Below are positions 52,201 through 61,343 of a stretch of DNA of 64,000 nucleotides, in pieces. The stretch is from Flavonifractor sp052065355 (GTDB lineage: Bacteria; Bacillota; Clostridia; Oscillospirales; Oscillospiraceae). The notes under the pieces were generated by a model, which was not told the DNA's origin, ran no database searches, and was given only the letters and a program-made list of their open reading frames with translations. Positions within the stretch are counted from its first letter, which is position 1. Each line of letters begins with the position of its first letter. The translations under genes and the position numbers were made by a program. The stretch is from positions 88,539-152,538 of the forward strand of contig NZ_JBQHUF010000006.1 of the NCBI RefSeq assembly GCF_052065355.1, given 5' to 3'.

Positions 52201-53408
52201 TATCTCACCTTTTCCATGCAGGAGGCGTACCAGCCCACATAGCGGCGCTGACCCTTCAGGATGCGCAGCTTGTGGATGAAGCCGTTGTCCTTGTTGTAGA
52301 ACAGGGGGTTGACCACGGCGTTGTGGGCCTGGAGGGCCTTCATTTCCTCGTGGTACTTGGGGTTGACATAATCATATGCCACCTTGGGAGGGATGACCCA
52401 CCACAGATGGCGGTTCTTGGTAATGGTCAGCTCGCAGCTCTTGCCCTCAATCCGGTCCTCCACCAGGTACTTGGCCAGGTTGTAGCCCGCGCCGGTGACA
52501 TAGTAGTTGCTCCGGCCCTGGCGGCAGTTGATCTCAAAGGCCTTGAACTTGCCGTCCCGCTGGTCGTACTTGATGTCGAAGTTGGAGAAGCCGGTGAAGT
52601 GGATGGCCTCCAGGAAGTTTTTCAGCTTCTCACACAGCTCGGGCTCGGGCTCGGTGATGATGACGGCGTGGTTGCCGATGGCGTGGCCGGTGTGCTCCTC
52701 CAGCAGGACGTGGCCCACACACATGAGCCGCACCTTGCCGTCGGCGCCGGAGTAGTTGGTCACCACCCGCATGTAGCTGTCGTCACCGGGAATAAAGTCC
52801 TGGAGGATCAGGGAGTCCTCGTACCCGGCGTTGTAAATGTCGTCGATGACCTGGTCCACCTCTTCCCGGGTCTGGAGGACGTAGGCCTTCTTCTGGGTGG
52901 GGAAGGGGTGCTTCCAGTAGGTGTCCGACTCGGCAGGCTTGACCACAAAGGGGCCGTCGAAGGGCAGGGTAAAATCGTGGCCCATACCCTTATGGTACAC
53001 CACGGTGGCAGGGTGATCGATGCCGTATTTGTCGCACAGGTCGTAAAATTTCTCCTTGTGGATGAGCCCCTCCAGGGTGGCCAGGTCCACATAGGGGGCG
53101 ATGACATTGGCCGGGTAATGGGGCAGGTTGGCGGAGATGGCGTTGAGGTAGTTGTCCCCGCAGCCCAGCACCAGGATCTTCTTGTCCGGATGCTCCTGGG
53201 CTACCTCGGTGACGTTTTTCAGCACCTGGTCCACGGTGTCGTTGTCCTGCCGGATGCGGTAGTCGATGATTTTGCTGCCGGCGCACACGCTGGCGGCGAA
53301 CATGCCGAAGACGATGCTCTTCACCCCATAGGCCTCATGGAAGGCCCGGGCCATGCTGTAGGCGTTGATATCCGCGCCCAGCAGCACCGGCACAAACTCA
53401 GTTGACAT
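52200..53408 (-). CDS. ATP-grasp carboxylate-amine ligase (D-aspartate ligase-like)
   Basis: A 402-residue ATP-grasp ligase. The N-terminal Rossmann-like part starts FVPVLLGADINAYSMARAFHE. The ATP-grasp core has GPFVVKPAESDTYWK, LILQDFIPGDDSYM and the metal site FKAFEINCRQGRSNYY. The nearest known type is the D-aspartate ligase (Asl) of Enterococcus and Lactococcus, which couples D-Asp to the Lys side chain of the stem peptide. The ATG at 53408 has AGGAGG upstream. The racemase gene next to it would supply the D-amino acid. Confidence 0.75.
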   Translation of the reverse strand: MSTEFVPVLLGADINAYSMARAFHEAYGVKSIVFGMFAASVCAGSKIIDYRIRQDNDTVDQVLKNVTEVAQEHPDKKILVLGCGDNYLNAISANLPHYPANVIAPYVDLATLEGLIHKEKFYDLCDKYGIDHPATVVYHKGMGHDFTLPFDGPFVVKPAESDTYWKHPFPTQKKAYVLQTREEVDQVIDDIYNAGYEDSLILQDFIPGDDSYMRVVTNYSGADGKVRLMCVGHVLLEEHTGHAIGNHAVIITEPEPELCEKLKNFLEAIHFTGFSNFDIKYDQRDGKFKAFEINCRQGRSNYYVTGAGYNLAKYLVEDRIEGKSCELTITKNRHLWWVIPPKVAYDYVNPKYHEEMKALQAHNAVVNPLFYNKDNGFIHKLRILKGQRRYVGWYASCMEKVR

Positions 53409-53607
53409 AAAAATATTGCGCCTCCTGAAAACTGATCTCATACCAATCCTGGCCCAGGGGTTCTACCCGGGCCGGGTAGTCCGCCGCCAGACGGCGGGCC
53501 TGTTCCGGGGTGAGCCGCAGCTCCCGCAGGAGCAGCTCACCGCCCCGGAAGCACTGGGACACCAGCTCGTCCAAGCCGGGATCGGTGGTATTGGTTTGGT
53601 TGGTCAT
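53398..53607 (-). CDS. Small protein of unknown function (69 aa)
   Basis: A 69-residue acidic protein with no recognised domain (LDELVSQCFRGGELLLRELRLTPEQARRLAADYP) and an aromatic end (DWYEISFQEAQYFYVN). It overlaps the ATP-grasp gene start by 11 bases and begins 12 bases after the relA stop, so all are co-transcribed. A clear SD (GGAGAG) precedes it. Nothing indicates its role. Confidence 0.6.
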   Translation of the reverse strand: MTNQTNTTDPGLDELVSQCFRGGELLLRELRLTPEQARRLAADYPARVEPLGQDWYEISFQEAQYFYVN

Positions 53608-53619
53608 AACGTCTCTCCT

Positions 53620-55845
53620 TTATCCTGCGGCACGCTTGACCTGATAGACTCCCTGGATCTGGCCCAGCTTGTTGATGACGGCGGTAAGCTCGCTCTGGTT
53701 CTTGACCTCCAGCACGATATTGACTGTGGCGTAGCCGTCGGGCATGGAACGGGCGGACAAACTGGTGGTCTTGACCTTGGCAGAGGACAAAGCCATGGCC
53801 ACGTCCAGGGTCAGGCCGTCCCGGTCCTTGGCGGCAATCTCCAGGCTGGTCTGGTAGGAGGACAGCTCGCCCTCCGCCCAGTGGACGTGGATCCAGCGGC
53901 CCTCCTCCTCCGGCTTGCGCCGCTCGGGGGCGGCGTTGGGGCAGTCGGAGCGGTGGACGGACACGCCGAAGCCGCGGGTGATGAAGCCTACCACCGGATC
54001 TCCGGGGACGGGAGTACAGCACTTGGCGAACTTCACCAGGCAGTTGTCGATGCCCTCCACGATGATGCCGCTCTGATCGTGCTTGCCGGTCTTGACGGGC
54101 ACGGGGGGCGGATTGCCGGTGGCGGGATGGATGGCCTCCGCGGCCTCCTTCTCCGCCGCCGTCTGCTCAGCGTGGAGGCGGTTGAGCCGGGTCAGCTCGT
54201 CCTTTACCCGCACCACCGCCTTCTGGGCCGACATGCCGCCGTAGCCGATGGCGGCGTACAGCTCGTCCAGGGTGCCGAAGCGCACCTTCTTGAGCACGAA
54301 GGGGAGCACGTCTTCGGCGGTGATAGCCGCCAGGGACAGTCCCATGTGCTTGAGCTCCGACTCGAAGGAGGAACGGCCGGTGGCGATGTTCTCCTCCCGC
54401 CGCTCCTTCTTGAACCACTGGCGGATCTTGTTGCGGGCCTCGTTGGATTTACAGATCTTCATCCAGTCACGGCTGGGGCCGTGGGCCGACTTGGAGGTAA
54501 TGACCTCCACGATGTCGCCGTTTTTCAGCTGGGTGTCAAAGGTAACCATCCGGCCGTTGACCTTGGCTCCCGTCATGTGGTTGCCAACGGCGGAGTGGAT
54601 GTTGTAGGCAAAGTCGATGGGCGTGGCTCCGGCGGGCAGGTTGATGACGTCGCCCCGGGGGGTGAACACGAACACCTCGTCGGAGAACAGATCCACCCGC
54701 ATGGTGCGGACAAACTCCTCGGCGTCCACGTCCTGCTGGCTCTCCAGCAGCTTGCGCACCCACTCGAAGGCGGCCTCCGTGCCCAGCTTGGTGTTGGCCA
54801 TACCCTGCTTGTACTTCCAGTGGGCGGCGATGCCGTATTCCGCCGTGTGGTGCATGTCCCAGGTGCGGATCTGCACCTCGAAGGGGATGCCCTCCCGGCC
54901 AAACACGGTGGTGTGGAGGGACTGATAGCCGTTGGGCTTGGGGGTGCCGATATAGTCCTTGAACCGGCCCAGCACCGGCTTGAACAGGTCGTGCATCACG
55001 CCCAGCACGTTGTAGCACTCCGGGATGTCGTCCACGATGACCCGGAAGGCGTAGAGATCAAAGATCTCATCCATGGTCTTGTTCTGGGCGTACATCTTGC
55101 GGTAGATGGAGTAGGCGTGCTTCACCCGGCCGTAGATGGTGCAGCGAATGCCCTCGGCGTCCAGCCGGTCCTGGATGCGCTTCTGCACCGAGGCCATGAA
55201 CTCCTCATGGGCGGAGGAGCGGGCGGCCAGCTCGTCTGCGATCTCCTTGTACCCCACCGGGTCCAGGTAGCGCAGGGAGGTGTCCTCCAGCTCCCACTTG
55301 ATGCGCTGCATGCCTAAGCGGTGGGCGATGGGAGCGTAGATCTCCATGGTCTCCAGGGCCTTCTCCTTCTGCTTCTTGGGAGACTGGTACTCCATGGTGC
55401 GCATGTTGTGCAGCCGGTCACAGATCTTGATGAGGATCACCCGGATGTCCTTGGCCATAGCCATGAGCATCTTCCGCAGGTTCTCCATCTGCTCCTCTTC
55501 CTTGGAGGTATACTGCACCCGGGTCAGCTTGGTGACGCCCTCTACCAGATCGGCTACCGTGGCGCCGAAGAGCTTGGCAATCTCCTCATGGGTGACGCCG
55601 GTATCCTCAATGCAGTCGTGGAGCAGGGCGGCGATGATGGAATCGGTGTCCAGCTCCAGCTCCGCCACGATCTCCGCCACCGCCAGAGGGTGGGTGATGT
55701 AGGGGGAACCGTCCTTGCGCAGCTGCCCGGAGTGGGCATTGTCGGCAAACGTAAAGGCGTTGAACAGCCGCTGGGTGTCCAGAGACGGGTTATAGCTCTT
55801 GATCTTATCTTCCAGCGCCTGATACCGCTCCAGAATGGGGTCCAT
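53620..55845 (-). CDS. relA: Bifunctional (p)ppGpp synthetase/hydrolase, RelA/SpoT family
   Basis: A 741-residue stringent-response enzyme that makes and degrades (p)ppGpp. The HD hydrolase domain is complete (HSGQLRKDGSPYITHP; LLHDCIEDTG). The synthetase has RFKDYIGTPKPNGYQSLHT. RFKD at this position, not EFDD, marks bifunctional enzymes. A TGS domain (VFTPRGDVINLPAGATPIDFAY), a zinc-finger/helical part and a C-terminal ACT domain follow. All catalytic elements are intact. Confidence 0.94.
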   Translation of the reverse strand: MDPILERYQALEDKIKSYNPSLDTQRLFNAFTFADNAHSGQLRKDGSPYITHPLAVAEIVAELELDTDSIIAALLHDCIEDTGVTHEEIAKLFGATVADLVEGVTKLTRVQYTSKEEEQMENLRKMLMAMAKDIRVILIKICDRLHNMRTMEYQSPKKQKEKALETMEIYAPIAHRLGMQRIKWELEDTSLRYLDPVGYKEIADELAARSSAHEEFMASVQKRIQDRLDAEGIRCTIYGRVKHAYSIYRKMYAQNKTMDEIFDLYAFRVIVDDIPECYNVLGVMHDLFKPVLGRFKDYIGTPKPNGYQSLHTTVFGREGIPFEVQIRTWDMHHTAEYGIAAHWKYKQGMANTKLGTEAAFEWVRKLLESQQDVDAEEFVRTMRVDLFSDEVFVFTPRGDVINLPAGATPIDFAYNIHSAVGNHMTGAKVNGRMVTFDTQLKNGDIVEVITSKSAHGPSRDWMKICKSNEARNKIRQWFKKERREENIATGRSSFESELKHMGLSLAAITAEDVLPFVLKKVRFGTLDELYAAIGYGGMSAQKAVVRVKDELTRLNRLHAEQTAAEKEAAEAIHPATGNPPPVPVKTGKHDQSGIIVEGIDNCLVKFAKCCTPVPGDPVVGFITRGFGVSVHRSDCPNAAPERRKPEEEGRWIHVHWAEGELSSYQTSLEIAAKDRDGLTLDVAMALSSAKVKTTSLSARSMPDGYATVNIVLEVKNQSELTAVINKLGQIQGVYQVKRAAG

Positions 55846-55914
55846 ACAGGCACCTCCTTCGTCGTTGCAATCTTCATATCCTTCGCGCCGTCAGGCTTCG
55901 GCGGGGATCCCGGA

Positions 55915-57981
55915 TTATCCCCGCATCTCCCGCAGGCGGCGGAGGATCCAGGAGTCCTCCAGATCCACCTTGCCCTCTACCGCCTGGAGGGCGATGTGCA
56001 GGTGGTCGGTGGTGCGCTCCAGCCGGATGAGCCCGCGCTCGTCAAAAACCTCCAGGCACACCAGGGTGCGCATGACGGTCTCCCGCCGTCCGGCCGAGCG
56101 GGCGATGCTCCGGGCCAGCCGGGGAGCGGTCTCCTCCAGAGGGGCGGGGTGGGCGTGGCCCTTCAGATAGCGCCACAGCACCACGAATTCCTCCCGGCTG
56201 GGCAGCAGGGCCTCCGCCTCCCCGGGGGTGAGGGCCTCACCCCGGCGGAATTTTTCATATAATGCCCGCTCCGCCTGGGCGCGGGTCAGAGCGGGGCGCA
56301 GGTCGCACACCTGCAGCTGCACGGTGCGCCAGCCCCGGTATTCGTTGACTTGTGGGGTAAAGGCCACGTCCACCCGGTCCCCCACGGCCACGGCCGCCTG
56401 GGCGGCGGTGGCAGAAAAGAAAATGGCATCGAAGGAACGCCCGCCTGCGGCCAGCTTCAGCTTCAGGTGCCGGCCGCCTCCCACCTCGCTGAGGGCGGTG
56501 ATCAGGCAGCCCGACAGGGAGAACACCGGCTTGGGATTGCCTGCGCCGTAGGGTTCCAGCAGGTCCAGACTCTCCGCTCCCTCCAGGGTGAGCAGGCCGG
56601 GGTCCTCCACCTCGGCGTCGATGTCCAGCACGGACACCATCTCTTCCCCGCCGGTAGCGGCCCGGACGTAGTCATTCATGGCCTGGGCAAAGGCGGGTAT
56701 GTTCTCCTCCCGGATGGTGAAGCCCGCCGCCAGCTCATGGCCGCCGAAGCCCTCCAGCAGGGGAGCACAGTGCTCCAGCGCGGCGAACAGGTTGAACCCG
56801 GCAAAGGACCGGCAGGAGCCCTTGCCTTTGCCGTCCTGGAGGCAGATCATAAAGGCGGGGCAGGAGTACTTGTCGGCCAGGCGGGAGGCCACAATACCGA
56901 CCACTCCCTGATGCCAGTGTTCCCCGGCCAGCACCAGCGCATACCGCTGCTGCTGGGGCAGAGCCTGGGCCAGGGCCTCACATTCCTCATAGATCTCCGC
57001 CTCGATGGCCTGGCGGTCCCGGTTGAGCTGGCACAGCTCCGCCGCCAGCTCCTCGCCCCGGGCGGGACTGTCGGTGAGGAGCAGCTCCCCCGCCAGAGCG
57101 GCCCGGCCCATCCGGCCGGAGGCGTTGATCCGGGGAGCCAGGGTATATCCGATGGTGCCGGAGGTGAGGGGCCGCTCCTCCAGACCGGCCTCCCGCAGCA
57201 GGGCCTTCAGACCGGGCCGCCTGGTGCGGCGCAGTCCCTCCAGACCCAGACGCACAATGGTGCGGTTCTCTCCGGTGAGACTCATGACATCGGCCACCGT
57301 ACCCACAGCGGCCAGGTCGGCGTACCGCTCCAGCAGCTCCCGCTGCCGGGCGGGTCCACCCAGGGCCAGCACCAGCTTCAGAGCCACGCCCACCCCTGCC
57401 AGACATTTGAAGGGGTAGGGGCAGTCGGAGCGATGGGGGTCCACCACTGCCTCCGCCTGGGGCAGCCGGGACTTGCACTCGTGGTGGTCGGTGATCACCA
57501 GATCCACCCCCAGCGCCCGGGCGTGGTCGGCCTCCTCCACGGCGGTGATGCCGCAGTCCACCGTCACCACCAGGCTGACCCCCTCCCGCTGGAGGGTGTC
57601 CAAGGCGTCGGTGTTCAGGCCGTAGCCCTCCTCCATCCGGTCAGGGATGTAGGGGATGACCTGCCCTCCCTCACTCCGCAGGAAATCGGTGAGCAGACAG
57701 GTGGAGGTGATGCCGTCCACATCATAGTCGCCGTAGACCGCGATGGTCTCCCCTGCCTCCAGGGCCCGGGCTACCCGGGCGGCGGCTTTGTCCATATCTT
57801 TCATCAGCAGCGGGTCCCGGAGCTGGCCCAGGCTGGAGTCCAGGAAGGCGGCCGCCTTCTCCGGGGTGTCCAGCCCCCGGGCGCACAGCACCATGGCCGC
57901 CAGAGGCGGGATACCCGCCGCTTCCATAGCCCGTCTGCCGCCGGGCGGGCAGGCAGCCCGGTGCCACTGTTTGTATTTCAT
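55915..57981 (-). CDS. recJ: Single-stranded-DNA-specific exonuclease RecJ
   Basis: A 688-residue DHH-family 5'-3' exonuclease of recombination and repair. Catalytic motifs visible are YGDYDVDGITS (motif I), VDCGI (II), ITDHHECK (III, DHH) and the DHHA1 region with RINASGRMG. Then come a GFGGHELAAGF segment and an OB-like domain. The C-terminal 120 residues are an extra domain. The ATG at 57981 follows AGGGTGGTG; the longer frame begins inside AT-rich intergenic DNA. It lies 70 bases before relA. Confidence 0.93.
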   Translation of the reverse strand: MKYKQWHRAACPPGGRRAMEAAGIPPLAAMVLCARGLDTPEKAAAFLDSSLGQLRDPLLMKDMDKAAARVARALEAGETIAVYGDYDVDGITSTCLLTDFLRSEGGQVIPYIPDRMEEGYGLNTDALDTLQREGVSLVVTVDCGITAVEEADHARALGVDLVITDHHECKSRLPQAEAVVDPHRSDCPYPFKCLAGVGVALKLVLALGGPARQRELLERYADLAAVGTVADVMSLTGENRTIVRLGLEGLRRTRRPGLKALLREAGLEERPLTSGTIGYTLAPRINASGRMGRAALAGELLLTDSPARGEELAAELCQLNRDRQAIEAEIYEECEALAQALPQQQRYALVLAGEHWHQGVVGIVASRLADKYSCPAFMICLQDGKGKGSCRSFAGFNLFAALEHCAPLLEGFGGHELAAGFTIREENIPAFAQAMNDYVRAATGGEEMVSVLDIDAEVEDPGLLTLEGAESLDLLEPYGAGNPKPVFSLSGCLITALSEVGGGRHLKLKLAAGGRSFDAIFFSATAAQAAVAVGDRVDVAFTPQVNEYRGWRTVQLQVCDLRPALTRAQAERALYEKFRRGEALTPGEAEALLPSREEFVVLWRYLKGHAHPAPLEETAPRLARSIARSAGRRETVMRTLVCLEVFDERGLIRLERTTDHLHIALQAVEGKVDLEDSWILRRLREMRG

Positions 57982-58008
57982 TGGGCTGCACCACCCTTCT
58001 ACGCTCAA

Positions 58009-58325
58009 AATTACCCTTTATTATATCAAATATCGACCTGTGTGACAAGAGGCGGCAAAAAACGTCCCTTTTCAAGATAAGTAGTGATGGCTTAAACTCC
58101 GTCGGTTTCACGAAACACGGATGGCTAAGGCGCTGGCCTTGTAGGTAGCATATAGATATGATAAGTTAAAATGAAAAAATTTTATGGCGGGAACATAATA
58201 TTACGGTCTATCAAAAAAAAGCCATACTGGCAGGCCGAAATGACATGGCTTTGTTTGTAGCTCCATGGTATAATTTTCTCAAAATTATATTGCCAGAGCG
58301 ACATCGGAAGTGGAGGGGGCATTTT
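58009..58325. other. AT-rich gap upstream of the orphan gene
   Basis: A 317-base stretch of much lower GC than the host genes. It should hold the recJ promoter (leftward) and that of the orphan gene (rightward), but no clear -35/-10 pair was found. A tRNA-like look around 58120-58145 has no supporting TpsiC loop or cloverleaf. Nothing else is seen. Confidence 0.5.
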
Positions 58326-58751
58326 ATGAGGCAATTTGGTGTTCAAATGATAGATAATTCTATTTCATCACAATGGTGGAAAAAGATAATGGAACATTTT
58401 ATAAGAGTCGGAGATACATTTGAAATTCGCTGTTGGAGAGAAGAAACTGCCGAGATTCGGGAAGCTTCTTTATATGGTACCGCCATTGATGATAAATATG
58501 AAGTATCCATTAAGGGAATGGTAACAAAAGAGATGCTTGAAAAATTGCTGACAGAAGAACCTACCGATAGAAGCATGTATAACAAAATGACAAAATATTT
58601 TACAATTCATGTGGCAAATAATTTATGCGATATCTGGAGCGAGCATTACGGGACAGAGATGGTAATAGATATAATAGCCGATGCGGATATAGAATTTTTT
58701 GAGCAGGTAATGGGACAATATCCCGAAAGTTTTAGCATGGGAATAGGCTAA
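58326..58751 (+). CDS. Orphan protein of unknown function in an AT-rich islet
   Basis: A 141-residue soluble acidic protein (FEIRCWREETAEIREASLYGTAIDDKYEVSIKG; NNLCDIWSEHYGTEMVIDIIADADIEFFEQVMG) with no domain I recognise. The ATG at 58326 follows GGAGGGGG. Codon usage and base composition are AT-rich and unlike both flanks, so it is likely a horizontally acquired single gene. Its size, acidity and isolation resemble immunity proteins of toxin systems, but there is no toxin gene nearby, so this is speculation. Confidence 0.65.
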   Translation: MRQFGVQMIDNSISSQWWKKIMEHFIRVGDTFEIRCWREETAEIREASLYGTAIDDKYEVSIKGMVTKEMLEKLLTEEPTDRSMYNKMTKYFTIHVANNLCDIWSEHYGTEMVIDIIADADIEFFEQVMGQYPESFSMGIG

Positions 58752-58937
58752 CAGCAACTTCCCATTTATTGGGTGATTGACCACCAAATTAAATAATTGA
58801 ATATCATCAACTAGGGCAGCTGTTTTTATGTCAGAAAGTGGCTGCCCTTTCCAATATGTCTACAGGTGATATTTAGTTAAAATGACGGAATATTTCAATT
58901 TTCCTTGATATCACTACTTTCCTTAAAAAGGGAGCAA

Positions 58938-58973
58938 AAAACCGTCCGTCCCGGGTCCGGGGCGGACGGTTTT
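58938..58973. terminator. Bidirectional terminator after the membrane protein gene
   Basis: AAACCGTCCG and CGGACGGTTT form a 10-bp stem with an inner GC-rich loop and A/T runs on both sides, 5 bases past the stop of the minus-strand gene. Confidence 0.85.
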
Positions 58974-58977
58974 GGAA

Positions 58978-59649
58978 TCAATTCAGCAGCTTGCGGCAGT
59001 ATTGGGTGCACAGCTTGTCGGTGCACTCGGAGCAGAGCAGCGCCGCGTTGGAGTGTTCCCAGAACCGCTCCGGATACATCATCACGCACAGCTCCCACAC
59101 CAGCCATGCCACAGCCGCCAGGAATACCAGCGAGCGGGTAAAAAAGCCGTCCAGAAAGATCAGGGGCGAGAACATCATCAGATGGTCCCAGTTAAAGATC
59201 CGGCAGGTGGTGCAGCAGCGGTTTTTCATGATCAGCCGGAAGGGGCACCAGATCAGCACGCAGATCAGGTCGCAGACATAAAACAGCACCGAGATCATGA
59301 ACAGGTTCGCCCGGTCCAGCACGCCGGAGTAATACAGCGCCCCTATCCCGGCGATCAATCCGCACCAGAGAAGGAAGACCTTGTAGGCTGCCTTGGCGGT
59401 AGTTACGATGTACTGCCGCAGGGCCACGTAGTTGATCTTCTCCCGGATGGGCCGGAACCGGTTGGCAAACAGCTTTTGGGAGCCCAGCGGCACCTTGTTC
59501 CGAATGGGGACCACCTGGAGCACCATATCAATGACCCAAATGAGCCACAGCAGGTGGAGGGGAGAGAACTGTCGGAAAAACTCCAGCCCGTTCAGCACCT
59601 GGAAGGTGTCCGGCCGGACCAGATAGAGCAGCACGCACAGGACGAACAC
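58978..59649 (-). CDS. Polytopic membrane protein of unknown function; 5' end probably frameshifted
   Basis: At least 223 residues with five hydrophobic helices and a Cys-rich C-terminus (CCTTCRIFNWDH; LLCSECTDKLCTQYC) that could bind metal. The listed start is the GTG of VFVLCVLLYLV, but the frame continues upstream as DKKTIFFRLAGRCL with no start codon before a stop. An ATG at 59699 with GAAGG upstream is out of frame by one base. One more A in the AAAA run (59682-59685) would join MSATRK to TIFFRLAG. So the true protein is probably about 17 residues longer, and either the gene is frameshifted or the sequence has an error. Confidence 0.62.
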   Translation of the reverse strand: MFVLCVLLYLVRPDTFQVLNGLEFFRQFSPLHLLWLIWVIDMVLQVVPIRNKVPLGSQKLFANRFRPIREKINYVALRQYIVTTAKAAYKVFLLWCGLIAGIGALYYSGVLDRANLFMISVLFYVCDLICVLIWCPFRLIMKNRCCTTCRIFNWDHLMMFSPLIFLDGFFTRSLVFLAAVAWLVWELCVMMYPERFWEHSNAALLCSECTDKLCTQYCRKLLN

Positions 59650-59763
59650 CAGACAGCGCCCTGCCAGCCGGAAAAATATCGTTTTCTTGTCGCAGACATG
59701 TTAACCTTCTTTCGATCTGTGAGACCCTGCCACTGGGCAGGGAGAGGAGCGGACGCACCTGAC

Positions 59764-60810
59764 TCAGGCCAGCTCCAGGTACAGACCGATCAGGTCAATG
59801 GTGGCCTTCATCCCATCGAAATGGGTGCGTTCCATGCCGTGGGAGGCATGGACACCGGGACCGATGAGAGCGCCCTTAGCGTCCATACCGGTTTTCCAGG
59901 CCACCGACACGTCGGAGCTGTAATGGGGGTAGATATCCACAGCGTAATCCACTCCGTTGGATTTGGCCAGCTCGATCAGCCGGGTCACCATGTCGTAGTC
60001 GTAGGGACCGGCGCTGTCTTTGGCGCAGATAGACACCTGATATTCGGTGCAGCTCAGGTCGTCCCCAACGCAGCCCATGTCCACCGCCAACAGCTCGTCC
60101 ACTGCGGGCAGGGTGGCCCCGCCGTGGCCCACCTCCTCATGGACGGTGAAGCACACCTGGGTGTCGTACCGGGGGGTGAGGCCCTGCTCCTTCATCAGGG
60201 TCAGCAGGGTGAGCAGGCAGGCGGCGCTGCCCTTGTCGTCGATGAAGCGGGACTTGAGGAAACCGCTGTCAGTAACAGTAGTCTTGGGGTCAAAGCACAC
60301 ATAGTCCCCGGCGGAGATGCCCAGAGCCTCCACGTCGGCCTTGCTTTTCACTTTCTCGTCGATGCGCACCGCCAGGTCCTTCTCCTCCCGGGGACGGGTG
60401 GAGGCGTCGTCAAAGACGTGGGCGGCGGGGGACAGGGACAGGATGGTGCCGGTGTACACCCGACCGTCACGGGTGTAGATCTTGCAGTACTCCCCGTCCA
60501 GGGTGGGCAGGATGGGACCGCCTACCTTGGTGATCATCAGCATGCCGTCGGCGGTGATGGAGCGTACCATCAGACCCAGGGTGTCGATATGGGCGCACAG
60601 GCCCACCTGCTTGCCGATTTCCCGGCCGGGCAGCGACACGATGAGATTGCCCTTGTTGGTGCGGCGGACGGCGCAGCCCGCGTCCCGGGCGATGCGCTCC
60701 GCCTCATCCACCACTTTATGAGTAAAGCCGCTGGGACTGTCGATGGTGAGCAGCCGTTTGGCGGTGTCCATCAGAAGCTCCCGGCAGTTTTGGGTATCCA
60801 GCATTTGCAT
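59764..60810 (-). CDS. M42 family metallopeptidase (glutamyl aminopeptidase/endoglucanase-like)
   Basis: A 348-residue cytoplasmic di-metal aminopeptidase. The metal ligands and catalytic residues sit in LCAHIDTLG, SRFIDDKGSAA, VHEEVGHGGA, LAVDMGC and the final HASHGMER-type motif (here GVHASHGMERTHFD). M42 enzymes form large tetrahedral complexes and trim short peptides. The gene is divergent from ybaK, 56 bases away. Substrate preference cannot be read from sequence. Confidence 0.88.
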   Translation of the reverse strand: MQMLDTQNCRELLMDTAKRLLTIDSPSGFTHKVVDEAERIARDAGCAVRRTNKGNLIVSLPGREIGKQVGLCAHIDTLGLMVRSITADGMLMITKVGGPILPTLDGEYCKIYTRDGRVYTGTILSLSPAAHVFDDASTRPREEKDLAVRIDEKVKSKADVEALGISAGDYVCFDPKTTVTDSGFLKSRFIDDKGSAACLLTLLTLMKEQGLTPRYDTQVCFTVHEEVGHGGATLPAVDELLAVDMGCVGDDLSCTEYQVSICAKDSAGPYDYDMVTRLIELAKSNGVDYAVDIYPHYSSDVSVAWKTGMDAKGALIGPGVHASHGMERTHFDGMKATIDLIGLYLELA

Positions 60811-60866
60811 CGTCTCCTCTATTGTAGTAAACTGATTTTATACCAAACCACAGGAGAGATGCAACC

Positions 60867-61343
60867 ATGTCGGAAGAAAAGACCAACGTCATGCGCCTGC
60901 TGGATCAGAAGAAGGTGGCCTACACCCCCCACTGGTACGCCCACCCCGACGGAGCGGTGGACGGGGCCAGTGTGGCCGCCATGCTGGGCAAGGACCCGGC
61001 GGCGGTGTGCAAGACCCTGGTGACCCAGGGAGCCAGCAAGAAATATTATGTATTCGTCATCCCGGTGCTGACCGAGCTGGACCTGAAGGCCGCCGCCAAG
61101 GCGGTACGGGAGAAGTCCATTGAGATGATCAAACAGGCCCAGCTGCTTCCCCTCACCGGTTATGTTCACGGAGGCTGCTCCCCGGTGGGGATGAAGAAGC
61201 AGTTTCCCACCGTTTTTGACCAGAGTGTGGAAAACCAGCCCACCATTACAGTGAGTGCCGGAAAGATCGGCTGCCAGGTGGAGGTAGCTCCCGGTGATCT
61301 GGCCGCCCTGGTGCGGGGAGCCTTCGCGCCGGTAAGCAAGTAA
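60867..61343 (+). CDS. ybaK: Cys-tRNA(Pro)/Cys-tRNA(Cys) deacylase, YbaK/EbsC family
   Basis: A 158-residue editing enzyme that removes Cys from mischarged tRNA(Pro). The family core is visible as VCKTLVTQGASKKYYVFVIPV, with the catalytic Lys in CKTL, then the glycine-rich LTGYVHGGCSPVGMKKQFP and a final VSAGKIGCQVEVAPGDL. The length fits the family. The ATG follows AGGAGAG. The stop is adjacent to the stop of the convergent antiporter gene. Confidence 0.9.
   Translation: MSEEKTNVMRLLDQKKVAYTPHWYAHPDGAVDGASVAAMLGKDPAAVCKTLVTQGASKKYYVFVIPVLTELDLKAAAKAVREKSIEMIKQAQLLPLTGYVHGGCSPVGMKKQFPTVFDQSVENQPTITVSAGKIGCQVEVAPGDLAALVRGAFAPVSK

Noticed and set aside
58120..58160. tRNA-like stretch (GGATGGCTAAGGCGCTGGCC)
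   Set aside because: No cloverleaf, no TpsiC consensus and no acceptor pairing could be drawn.
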